Source: Streptomyces antimycoticus
Lineage (GTDB): Bacteria; Actinomycetota; Actinomycetes; Streptomycetales; Streptomycetaceae
Assembly (NCBI RefSeq): GCF_005405925.1
Contig: NZ_BJHV01000001.1
Coordinates: forward strand, 10,788,001 to 10,852,000
DNA length: 64,000 nt
Reading direction: 5' to 3'
The notes beneath the pieces are model-generated. The model saw only the letters and a list, made by a program, of their open reading frames with translations. It was not told where the DNA came from and ran no database searches. A program made the position numbers and the translations under genes. Position 1 is the stretch's first letter, and each line of letters starts with the position of its first letter. Below, one piece after another: positions 55,578 through 64,000 of the stretch.

Positions 55578-56608
55578 GTGATCACCATCGGTATCGACCC
55601 TCACAAGTCCTCCCACACCGCCGTCGCCGTCGACGCCGCCGGGCACCAGCTCGCCCAGCGCCGCTTCGTCGTCAACGCCGGAACCGTCCGGCAGCTGATG
55701 CGCTGGTGCGAGAAGTGGCCCGAGCGCCGCTTCGCCGTCGAAGGCGGCAAAGGACTCGGACGCAGCCTCGCCCAGCAGCTGGCCGCCGCCGGCGAGCATG
55801 TGGTGGATGTGCCTTCCACCCTCTCCGCGAGGGCCCGGCTCCTGGCCACTGGCGGGGACCGCAAGACCGACGAGGCCGACGCCCTGCACGTCGCCCAAGT
55901 TGCCCTCTTCCGACAAGACCTTCGCACGGTCGAGCCCGAAGACCAGTCGACGATCCTGCGGCTGCTGACCGAACGGCACGACGACCTGGTCAACGAACGC
56001 ACCCGCATCATCAACCGGCTCCACGCCGTGCTGCGGGGCCTGCTGCCTGGTGGCGCTCCCACCCGGCTGTCCGCGGAGAAGGCGGCCGCCCTCATGAAGG
56101 ACATCCGAGCGTCGCCACCGACTGCTGCCGCCGCGACCTCGCTCGGGATCTCCTCGCCGATCTGCGACGCATCGACCGGCAGGTCCGGGACAACGAAGCG
56201 CAGATGCGTGACGCCCTGGCCGCCGCCCGCACCACGCTGACCGCGCTGCCCGGGTTGGGCACCGTGCTCGCCGCAAAGCTGCTCGGACACGTCGGCGACG
56301 TCACGCGGTTCCCGACCGAGCACCACTTCGCCAGCTACACCGGTACGGCGCCTTTGGACGCCTCCAGTGGCAAGAACACCCGTCACCGCCTCAACACCGG
56401 AGGTAACCCGGCGCTGAACTCGGTGCTGCACATCATCGCCGTCTGCCAGATCCGCGACGGCGGCCGAGGCCAGGACTACTACCTGCGGAAAATCTCCGAG
56501 GGCAAGACCCCGGCGGAGGCCCGCAGGGCTCTCAAGCGACGCCTGTCGAACGTGGTGTATCGCACCCTCAAACGAGACCGCCACATGAGCTTCGCGGAGG
56601 CCGCTTGA
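55578..56608 (+). pseudogene. IS110-family transposase with one frameshift
   Basis: GTG 55578 starts VITIGIDPHKSSHTAVAVDA (DEDD Asp), followed by FAVEGGKGLGRSLAQQLAAA and DRKTDEADALHVAQVALFRQ. After ALMKDIR, near 56108, the frame shifts and the transposase_20 half continues: ALPGLGTVLAAKLLGHVGDV and NTGGNPALNSVLHIIAVCQI to TGA 56608. A single-base change inactivates it; otherwise nearly complete. The element's 3' end is at 56643-56720. Confidence 0.85.
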
Positions 56609-56845
56609 CGCACAGAGGCACTCATCAGCGTCTCCAACGGCACCTCTCGGGCCCGGTGACACCACCCCCCAGGTCATGCGTTCGACAGGGGGGAACAGTC
56701 ATGCCGGGCCCGGAGGCCAGCGGCCCTCTTGCAGGACCGCGAAGAAGGTAACGGGGGCACCGCCAGCCGGCGGCCTGATGCGAAGGGTCACGCGTTTGGC
56801 CTGCGCCGGTGCGGTCCGCGGCGGCGGGTTCGGCGTCGGAGACGC

Positions 56846-57243
56846 CTAGAGCCGGAGACGCTGGGACTGAGCGCTGGAGGTGGGGGCGTTGAAGTTCTCG
56901 TGGACCGCGCGGGCGATGCCCTTGATGTTGGCGATGCCGTCGTCCGTCGTGGCGTTGTCCTGCGAGAGCACCGTGATCGTGTAGTCGTGGTCGCCGCCGG
57001 TGAAGGCGCCGAGGCTGTGCACACGCCAGCCGTTCGTGGCCCGCTCCAGCCAGCCGTTCTTCACATGCATCCGGGCGTCGCTCGGCGCACCGGCCGGGGT
57101 GCCCCAGCGCTGTGAGGGGATGACCTCGCCGGTCAGCTTCAGGATGTAGGTGCGGGAGTCGTCGCTGAGCACTGGGTTGGTGTGGGTTACCAGTTGGAGG
57201 AGTTTTTCCTCGTCGTTCGCGGTGATCTGGGTGAGCCCCCAGT
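56846..57243 (-). pseudogene. Class A beta-lactamase-like serine hydrolase, C-terminal fragment
   Basis: Encodes LLQLVTHTNPVLSDDSRTYI, LKLTGEVIPSQRWGTPAG, ARMHVKNGWLERATNGWRVH (KNGW in the place of KTG) and HDYTITVLSQDNAT. The SxxK-bearing N-terminal half is missing; the break is near 57243. Confidence 0.7.
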
Positions 57244-57342
57244 GCCCTCGGTGCCGTTGGATTCGCCGGCACCGCCGTCCTCCTCTGGTCCCTCGGCGGC
57301 TGGCCTCCGGTCCTCGGGGTCTCGGGGTCTCGGGTCTCGGGG

Positions 57343-58248
57343 TCAGACGTTGGTGTCGAGTTCGGCGGCGGACGCGATGATGGCGTCGAGGACGGTGAGG
57401 ACTTCCTTGCGGGGCTCGGAGCGGGTGGTGCGGTGCCGGGCGATCAGGCGGCGTGTGCCCAGGCCGGGTAGGGACACCGCCTTTACGCCGTCGGGCAGCA
57501 CACCCAGCACGGCCAATGCGGGCACGATCGCGATGCCCAGGCCTCCCGACACCAGCGAGAGCGCGACGTCGTAGTCGTAGTAGCTGTGGACCGGGGGCGT
57601 GGCCTTCAGTCCGCGCCGCGCCTGTTCGGTGGCGCTGTGGGCAGCCGCGTCCGGATCGACACCGAGCCAGGTGAGGTGCTCCAGATCCGCCGTACTGACC
57701 GGGACCGGCGTCGCCGCGGGCATGATCACCAGCCACGGTTCCTCGAGCACCGGCACATCACGGGTACCGCGCGCGGCCCTGTGCCCGATGGGACTCTCGG
57801 CCTCCAAAATGATCAGGTCGACCGCTCCCGACCGCAGCTCCTGCTGGGCCTTCTCGCCGTCCATCTCCCGGATCAGCAGTTCCAGACCGGGGAACTGCTC
57901 GCGCAGCCGGTGCACCAGCGGTACGAGCAGCATGCGGATCACCGTCTGGAAGGCAGCGATGACGACGGTACCCGTCACATCTCCCTGCAGCGCCGCCAGT
58001 GCTTTGCGGGCGTCGGTCAATTCGGACTCGATGCGTTCCGCGGCTTCGGCAAGAACCCGCCCCGCCTGTGTGAGAACGGCTCCGCGGGGCTGACGATCCA
58101 GAACGGTGACGCCGACCGCGTCCTCCAGGCGGGCGATCTGCTGGGAAACGGCGGACGGTGTGAGATGCAGGACGTCCGCGGCCGCCAGCACCCCTCCGGC
58201 CCGGTGGACGGCCAGTAGCACGGCCAGTTTGCGTGCGTCGATATCCAT
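57343..58248 (-). CDS. LysR family transcriptional regulator
   Basis: A 301-aa LysR regulator: HTH ADVLHLTPSAVSQQIARLED (residues about 24-43) and effector domain ending GLGIAIVPALAVLGVLPDGV. Starts 83 bases from a divergent small membrane-protein gene, its likely target. A run of repeats of CTCGGGG lies just before its stop codon (57310-57340). Confidence 0.87.
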   Translation of the reverse strand: MDIDARKLAVLLAVHRAGGVLAAADVLHLTPSAVSQQIARLEDAVGVTVLDRQPRGAVLTQAGRVLAEAAERIESELTDARKALAALQGDVTGTVVIAAFQTVIRMLLVPLVHRLREQFPGLELLIREMDGEKAQQELRSGAVDLIILEAESPIGHRAARGTRDVPVLEEPWLVIMPAATPVPVSTADLEHLTWLGVDPDAAAHSATEQARRGLKATPPVHSYYDYDVALSLVSGGLGIAIVPALAVLGVLPDGVKAVSLPGLGTRRLIARHRTTRSEPRKEVLTVLDAIIASAAELDTNV

Positions 58249-58331
58249 TCAGCTCAGCTTAATACGGGGAGAAGACAACTTCGATTGAACTTATCCAACA
58301 TGGCCGCCACCATGGCGGCATGGAGGAGTTG

Positions 58332-58625
58332 ATGCCCCCGGTCGCCACTGCGGCCGGATGGATCGGCGCACTGTGCACCGCTACGGCCTACGCCCTGGTG
58401 TCACGTCGGCGGATCGAACCGGATTCGCGCACATCCCAGTCGATCAACATGCTGGGTGGAGCACTGCTGGGCGTCTCGGCGGCCGCCAATGGCGCCTGGC
58501 CCTCGGTCACCTCGAACTTCGTATGGATACTCATAGGCGTTCAAACCCTCGTGGGCGTACGCCGCGGCGGCCTGGTCGTGGCCGGCGGTCGGGTGGCCCT
58601 CGCGGCGACGGGCCACGGCGGACTG
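58332..58625 (+). CDS. Small membrane protein, CBU_0592-like, 3' end lost
   Basis: ATG 58332 with GGAGG 5 bases upstream begins MPPVATAAGWIGALCTATAY. Three probable helices follow, including INMLGGALLGVSAAANGAWP and SNFVWILIGVQTLVGVRRGG, the pattern of the ~80-residue CBU_0592 membrane family. There is no stop codon at the expected end: the frame runs on antisense to the P450 fragment to 59162, so the native 3' end was probably lost. Confidence 0.65.
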
Positions 58626-58763
58626 CGCTCACGACAGCGGACGCTAAGCCCCACCACGGAAGCCGGGCCTGTATCGGTGCATACGCACCGGTGCATACCC
58701 GCGATGGTGTCGGACGGATCCCGGGGTCCGCGCCGTATGACCCCAGGAGCGGTTCGGCAGGCG

Positions 58764-59219
58764 CTACCACACCACCGGGACCTGCTCGAAGGTGTCCGTG
58801 AGCACTCCGGCGCGGCGCGCCAGCTCGGAGGACGGGACGGCCAGAGCGAGGTCGGGGAGGCGGTCCAGGAGGATGTCCAGGGCGACGTGCAGTTCGGTGC
58901 GGGCCAGGGTCTGGCCGATGCAGGAATGGGCGCCCGCGCCGAAGGCGAGGTGGCGGTTGGGGGTGCGGGTCAGGTCCAGGTGGTCGGGGTGGGGGAACAT
59001 CCGCTCGTCGCGGTTGGCGGAGGCGACGACCGACACGGTGATGCTGTCCTTGGGGAGAACCTCGCCGCCCAGTTCGATGTCGTCGGTGAGGTAACGCGGC
59101 ATGCCCGGGCCGCGGTTGTCATCGAAGCGCAGCAGCTCCTCGACGGCCGGGCGGATCGGTGAGCGGTCGTCCAGCAGGCGCTGCCAGCGGAGACGGTCGT
59201 CGAGCAGGACCGGGACCAG
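58764..59219 (-). pseudogene. Cytochrome P450 C-terminal fragment
   Basis: About 150 residues: helix K AVEELLRFDDN (ExxR), PRYLTDDIELGGEVLPKDSI and the heme loop HLAFGAGAHSCIGQTLARTE with the axial Cys. The I-helix and N-terminal two thirds are missing. Its 5' break abuts the 5' break of a desaturase gene on the opposite strand. Confidence 0.82.
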
Positions 59220-59655
59220 GCTGGTGTTGCACGCGGCTGGTTACGGTGCGCTGTTGCTGGCCTGCCTGCCGGTGGGGAAGGCTGTCGTGTTCGTGCTGCT
59301 CCATCAGGCGCTCTTCGGGCTGCATCTGGGGATGGCTTTCGCGCCCAACCATAAGGGTATGGAGATGCCCGGGCCGGTGGGGGAGCGGTGGGGTCATCTG
59401 CGCCGGCAGGTTCTCACCTCGCGCAACGTCCGGGGCGGGCTGGTCACGGACTGGCTTTTGGGCGGGCTGAACTATCAGATCGAGCACCATCTCTTCCCGA
59501 ACATGCCCAGGTGCCATCTCAGGCTCGTACAGCCTCTGGTCCGGGAATACTGCCGCGGCCTCGAGCTCCCGTACGCCGAGGCCGGGCTGCTCGATTCCTA
59601 CCGGCAAGGGCTGCGGCACATGCACACGGTCGGCGGTGCGGCCCGGTCGGAATGA
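59220..59655 (+). pseudogene. Fatty-acid desaturase C-terminal fragment
   Basis: About 145 residues: two helices (GALLLACLPVGKAVVFVLLH), FAPNHKGMEMPGP and the third histidine box LNYQIEHHLFPNMPRCHLRL (QxxHH). Typical of acyl-lipid front-end desaturases. The first two His boxes are absent. Confidence 0.8.
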
Positions 59656-60966
59656 GAGCGCCAGCGGCTGTGGGGCCGCGGAGCTGTTCCGGGGGCGTGG
59701 CGGTCGGGGTGGGGTGAATGGGGCGACCCGGTACGGCGCTGTCCTCGCCCGTGCGGATGTGGCCGCCGAGGTGGGCGATGACCTGTCCGGGCCGGAGACC
59801 GGCTCGGGCTGCGATGGGATGGCACGCACCCATGCGGTGGCTGGTGTCGGCGGACAGCCGGACCCGCGCCCGCAGTTCGTCTTTCACATCCCGCCGCTCC
59901 CGCACCCACGCGGGGGAGCGGAAGGTGTCCACCCGGCGCGCGCCGGAATCCGCACAGGCGCAGGTGAAATTTCCCCAGTCCGGACCGGGCGCGGCCTGGC
60001 TCGCGTTGCGGTGCCCGTGCACACCGTCCCCCCGGGGGCGGTGGTCGGCCTGGCGCCGTGGGCCGCGCTCGGTGACGGCTCGGCGGCGGCTCGGTGCCGC
60101 GTGAGGTGATGCTCGACCGCCGCTGTGGTGAACGGCGGCTGCAGTGGCACGCGGACCTGTGGCCGACGCCCCTGGCTGGAGTGGCCCGCTGAAGGGGTTC
60201 GGCGGCGTATGGTCCACCGTCCTGGACCGGGCCGGCCGTGTGCTGCCCGTCCGGTTCGAGGAGGCTGAGGCGGTCGGCGGGGACAGCCCGCTGCAGAGCA
60301 TGCCGCCAAGGATGGCGGCGGCCCGGCGTGCCGCTGCCAGCAGCCGTCTCGGGGGTGGCGGCAACATCCCTCGGCTACTGCGGGACCCGCGCCCAGCCCC
60401 TGCAGCTGCTGCTCGCTGCACCCGACCGCCGCTTCTGGTTTTGCTCGCTGCATCGGGCTGCTGCTCCTGGTGCTGCTCGCTGCATCATCGGGTCGTTGTT
60501 CCTGGTATTGCTCGTGCTGCTCGGCTGCTGCCCGGTGGGCCGGGCGTGCGGCGCGGTCTGTAAAGGCACCCCTGCGCCCTCACCCCGGACGGGAAGAACG
60601 CCGCGCTGGTCGGCCTGCTCGACGGCTGCGTCTGATACGCCTCGGCTTCCGGCGCGGGCGACCTGCTCGCGGATAGGGCGACGATGGTGAGCATGGCCTG
60701 GGGACGCACCGGTGTCTGCGGTGTGCCCGCTGTGCTGGGGTGGGGGCGGCCGTCGTGTGTTTCACGGGGGCGGCCGCCGTGCGCTGACACTGTGGATGGC
60801 CGGCGGCCGCTACGGGCTCAACACGCCGGGGCCGCACGGTGCCGATGGCATTGCCCGGTCCGGTGACAGTTCGTGCGATGCTCCGTCATGACCCCATGCC
60901 GCGGGTTTTTGCGGCCGCTGGTTCACCTGTCCCGGCGTTGACGCGTGAGGCAACCCGGGTTGATGA
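59656..60966. other. Long non-coding/decayed stretch
   Basis: About 1.3 kb with many open frames caused by high GC but no recognisable protein. Contains the 32-bp tandem repeats listed separately. Confidence 0.5.
60411..60518. repeat. Imperfect 32-bp tandem repeat
   Basis: GCTCGCTGCA recurs at exactly 60411, 60443 and 60475, with a degenerate GCTCGTGCT at 60510; each unit also shares a CTGGT core near its end. Confidence 0.6.
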
Positions 60967-61560
60967 CTAGGCGCGGGGGCTTGTCGGACTGCTCGGTGGT
61001 GGGAGGCTCCGGGTAGGGCCCGTGGTCCGTCGCTGTGGGAGGGCGGTCAATGCCGTGAGCATGAAGATTGCGGCCTCGTAGGCCATCGCGTGGCCGAACG
61101 CCGTGTTCGCAGTGTCCGCCGGTGCGTAGTAGGCCAGTCCGGCCGCCGTCACTCCGATCGACTCGCCGAGCTGCTGGGCTGTGGGCAGCAGTCCGGACAT
61201 CGAGCCTGCCGCGGTGCCTCGCGCGCCCGTCAGCACCAGAGCGAACACGGTGGTTGTGAACAGGCCGAAGGCGGCGCCCCCGGCTGTCGGCACCGGCAGG
61301 GCCGCCTGGCGTCCGGGCTCGGTGCCGATGAGCGGGGCGAGTGCCGGGGCCGTACCCGCCAGGACCAGGGCAGCGGCTGTCAGCACGGTCGGGCCCAGGC
61401 GGCGGGAGAGGGCCGGTGCGGCGTGGCTGCCCAGGACGGCCGCGGCGGCGAACGGCGCCGACACCAGCGCCGCGGATATCGCCGGGTACCCGAGGGCGGA
61501 CTGCAGGTGCAGGAACAGCAGATAGGTGAACGAGGGCACCCGGCGTTGAACGGGCGGACG
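60967..61560 (-). pseudogene. MFS transporter C-terminal half
   Basis: Encodes about five helices of a drug-type MFS permease (YPAISAALVSAPFAAAAVLG, SRRLGPTVLTAAALVLAGTA, GLLPTAQQLGESIGVTAAGL). The N-terminal half is missing: the frame begins next to the nuoD stop. Confidence 0.72.
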
Positions 61561-61586
61561 AGTCAACCACGGTCACGCGATGGCTC

Positions 61587-62924
61587 TCACCGGTCCACGC
61601 CTCCCATCACCGGGTCGATACCGGCCACGGCGACGATGACGTCCGCGACCTGCCCGCCCTCGCACATCGCGGCCATCGTCTGCAGGTTGGTGAAGCTCGG
61701 GTCGCGGAAGTGCACCCGGTAGGGGCGCGTGCCGCCGTCGGAGACTACATGCACGCCCAGCTCGCCCCTGGGGGACTCGACCGCCGTGTAGGTCTGCCCC
61801 GGCGGGACGTGGAAGCCCTCCGTCACCAGCTTGAAGTGGTAGATCAGCGCCTCCATGGACTCGCCCATGATCTTGCGAATGTGGTCCAGCGAGTTGCCGA
61901 GCCCGTCCGCGCCGAGCGCCAGCTGGGCCGGCCACGCGATCTTCTTGTCCGCGACCATTACCTCGCCGCCGCCGCCCGTGAGCTGTTCCAGGCACTGCTC
62001 GACGATCCGCAGCGACTGCTCCATCTCGTGCAGCCGGATCAGGAACCGCCCGTAGGAGTCGCAGGTGTCGGCGGTCTCGACCTCGAAGTCGTAGCCCTCG
62101 TAGCCACAGTACGGCTGCGACTTGCGCAGGTCGTGCGGCAGGCCGGTGGCCCGCAGGATCGGGCCGGTCGCGCCCAGCGCCATGCAGCCCGCCAGGTTCA
62201 GATAGCCGACGTCCATCAGCCGGGCCTTGAAGACCGGGTTGTTGGTGGCGAGCTTGTCGTACTCGGGCAGCCGCGAGCGCAGCAGCCTCACGCCCTCACG
62301 GATATCGTCCAGCGCGCGGGGCGGCAGGTCCTGCGCCAGCCCGCCGGGCCGCACGTAGCCGTGGTTCATGCGCAGGCCGGTGACCAGCTCGAAGATGTCG
62401 AGGATGACCTCGCGATCACGGAAGCCGTAGACCATCAGCGTGGTGGAGCCGATCTCCATCCCGCCTGCGGCCACGGCGACCAGATGGGAGGAGATCCGGT
62501 TGAGCTCCATCATCATCACGCGGATGACGCTCGCCCGCTCCGGGATGTGGTCGGTGATGCCCAGCAGCTTCTCCACCGCCAGGCAGTAGGCCGTCTCGTT
62601 GAACAGCGGCATCAGGTAGTCCATGCGGGTCACGAACGTCGTGCCCTGGACCCAGTTGCGGAACTCCATGTTCTTCTCGATGCCGGTGTGCAGGTAGCCG
62701 ATGCCGCAGCGGGCCTCCTTCACCGTCTCGCCGTCGATCTCCAGGATCAGCCGCAGCACACCGTGCGTGGACGGGTGCTGCGGACCCATGTTGACGATGA
62801 TCCGCTCGTCGTCCGGCTTCTCCGCCGCGGAGAAGATCTCGTCCCAGTCGCCGCCGGTGATCGTGTAGGTGTGACCCTCGGTGGTGTCGCGGGCGCCTGC
62901 CGGTTCATGCTCGGGGCTGCTCAT
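61587..62924 (-). CDS. nuoD: NADH-quinone oxidoreductase subunit D (orphan)
   Basis: A 445-aa NuoD, the 49-kDa subunit of complex I that helps form the quinone site. Conserved motifs: [68 protein letters not shown] helix and the C-terminal [22 protein letters not shown] 62924 has GGAGG at the right distance. No nuoA-C or nuoE-N gene is in the window; neighbours are truncated transporters. It looks full length and is probably a second copy (nuoD2) left from a partial nuo cluster or moved here. Confidence 0.9.
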   Translation of the reverse strand: MSSPEHEPAGARDTTEGHTYTITGGDWDEIFSAAEKPDDERIIVNMGPQHPSTHGVLRLILEIDGETVKEARCGIGYLHTGIEKNMEFRNWVQGTTFVTRMDYLMPLFNETAYCLAVEKLLGITDHIPERASVIRVMMMELNRISSHLVAVAAGGMEIGSTTLMVYGFRDREVILDIFELVTGLRMNHGYVRPGGLAQDLPPRALDDIREGVRLLRSRLPEYDKLATNNPVFKARLMDVGYLNLAGCMALGATGPILRATGLPHDLRKSQPYCGYEGYDFEVETADTCDSYGRFLIRLHEMEQSLRIVEQCLEQLTGGGGEVMVADKKIAWPAQLALGADGLGNSLDHIRKIMGESMEALIYHFKLVTEGFHVPPGQTYTAVESPRGELGVHVVSDGGTRPYRVHFRDPSFTNLQTMAAMCEGGQVADVIVAVAGIDPVMGGVDR

Positions 62925-63044
62925 CGGCTGTAGAACCTCCGGTGTGGTCGCCGATCGCGTCCGCGTGTGCGGGCTGCGCGCGACCAGACACATCATCCAG
63001 AATTGCGCATCTTCGGCAGGAATGCCCACCCGTCCTGGACCTGG

Positions 63045-63530
63045 CCCACAACGCCGCCCCCGGCACCCTGTACGCGATCTTCCAGCTCCTCACCGCGCTG
63101 CTGCTGCTCTCGGCCGCGTCCTCCTCCTTCCAGGTCGGGCCCGGCCTGCTGAAAGCACTGGCCCGCCACCACGGCCATGGCGGCACCGATGCCGGAATCC
63201 TGCCCGCCGTGTGGGGACGTACCAACTGCACCACGCCCCGTACTGGGGCGTGCTGCTCTGGCCGTCTCCGCGGTCGTGATCACCGCGGCCGGCGGTGACG
63301 ACCAGCGGCTGGTCCTGTTGCGCGAACGCCGCTTCGGACACGCGGCGGTCAACCTCGTGGGCGCGGTCGCCGTAGCCTTCGTGCTGGTGGTCAACCTCTC
63401 CCGGGGCGAGCCGATCGCCTCCCTGGTCGCCGCGGTCGCGATCGCCGCGGTCCTGCACCGGAGGTGGGTCAAGGCCGGACGCCCGCGCGGCATCCGCGAC
63501 GTCACGGCCGAGGCCGAAGCCGGCCACTGA
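63045..63530 (+). pseudogene. APC-type amino-acid permease remnant
   Basis: Three frames give consecutive pieces: [20 protein letters not shown] and LLKALARHHGHGGTDAGILP; then HHAPYWGVLLW; then AVNLVGAVAVAFVLVVNLSR and VAAVAIAAVLHRRWVKAGRP to 63530. This is a permease C-terminal part with at least two frameshifts and an internal deletion. Confidence 0.6.
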
Positions 63531-63544
63531 GCCCGCCCGGTCGC

Positions 63545-63574
63545 GTCAGGTCAGGTCAGGTCAGGTCAGGTCAG
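63545..63574. repeat. GTCAG x 6 microsatellite
   Basis: Six exact head-to-tail copies of the 5-mer GTCAG, 15 bases after the permease remnant stop. Confidence 0.85.
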
Positions 63575-63933
63575 GGGATTCGGAGCGAATACCGAGCCGC
63601 ACAGGACGGGGTGCAGCATCGGGCCTTGGCGCCACTCCTCCGCCTGTCCCACACGCACGGCGCGTTCACGATCGAAGCAATCCACTGACACTTCCTGGCA
63701 GTACCACTGACGTTCTCGTGGCAGACGACATCGGCTACCGTCACTTGCGCTGCTTCAACGCCGACGTCGCTGCCCGGCTACGGGAGTTCTTCGCGACCCC
63801 AGGACTGCTGCTGAGGGCTCCGAGGATGTCGGCGATGCGAGGCTGCCGAGGAGCTCAGGCAGAGCCAGGGCAAGAAGACTCACCGCGGCCCTCTGGCCGT
63901 GCGCAGTCAGTCCCCATAGCCGTCCCCGTGGGA

Positions 63934-63969
63934 AGAAGCCCCGGCAGACCGTGGCCTGCCGGGGCTTCT
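63934..63969. terminator. Strong hairpin, terminator-like
   Basis: A perfect 14-bp stem (AGAAGCCCCGGCAG / CTGCCGGGGCTTCT) with an 8-base loop. The 63575-63933 stretch and the bases after it show no gene I can support. Confidence 0.55.
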
Positions 63970-64000
63970 GATCGCCTGCCGCTACGGGGGAGGCGGCAGG

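Noticed and set aside
60411..60518. Possible CRISPR-like array
   Set aside because: Units are only partly conserved, intervening sequence is itself repeated, and there are no cas genes.

Overview
The window is high-GC DNA with translationally coupled genes, GTG/ATG starts behind GGAGG-type ribosome binding sites, and many insertion-sequence remnants. This is typical of a Streptomyces or closely related actinomycete, probably an accessory or chromosome-arm region. No tRNA, rRNA, CRISPR array or replication origin was seen.

Region 1 (1-3150): an SDR oxidoreductase and a TetR regulator, followed by two degraded transposase fragments; one of them appears to supply the last codons of tetR.

Region 2 (3360-23379): about 20 kb of nineteen genes, all on the minus strand and mostly joined by 4-base stop/start overlaps. 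In transcription order: MarR, MFS transporter, two M24-fold hydrolase homologues, an ornithine-cyclodeaminase-type reductase, two LeuCD-type hydro-lyase pairs, LysR, MFS transporter, IlvD-type dehydratase, FAD oxidoreductase, split aconitase X, IclR, a Rieske oxygenase, an 89-aa protein and a flavin/[2Fe-2S] reductase. It looks like a catabolic island built around four hydro-lyases. One LeuCD pair has lost all three iron-sulfur cysteines, and both M24 proteins have lost their metal ligands. I could not assign its substrate. This is the best candidate for an undescribed system.

Region 3 (23380-36620): a lipoprotein, a gene with an in-frame stop, a helicase remnant, a Gfo/Idh/MocA oxidoreductase, a DinB-MalY-CGNR operon with a readable promoter, then a patchwork of transposon debris (Tn554-like and Mu/rve-type) interrupting an MFS gene and a membrane-protein gene.

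Region 4 (36624-50590): a divergent LysR/YeiH pair (yeiH frameshifted). Next is a second catabolic cluster: acetoacetyl-CoA synthetase, alpha/beta hydrolase, MFS transporter, TauD-type dioxygenase, quinone oxidoreductase, beta-keto-acid cleavage enzyme, AraC and an acyl-CoA ligase. The cleavage enzyme would release acetoacetate and the synthetase would re-activate it. An NTPase-TPR gene with a frameshift in a G7 tract follows.

Region 5 (50637-64000): a decay zone holding a Sir2 fragment, an intact IS630-family element, IS5/IS110/IS3 pieces, and truncated serine hydrolase, P450, desaturase, MFS and APC-permease genes. Intact genes among them are a secreted serine hydrolase, a LysR regulator and a full-length orphan nuoD. 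Several single-base frameshifts in the window lie in C/G runs, so some may be sequencing errors.
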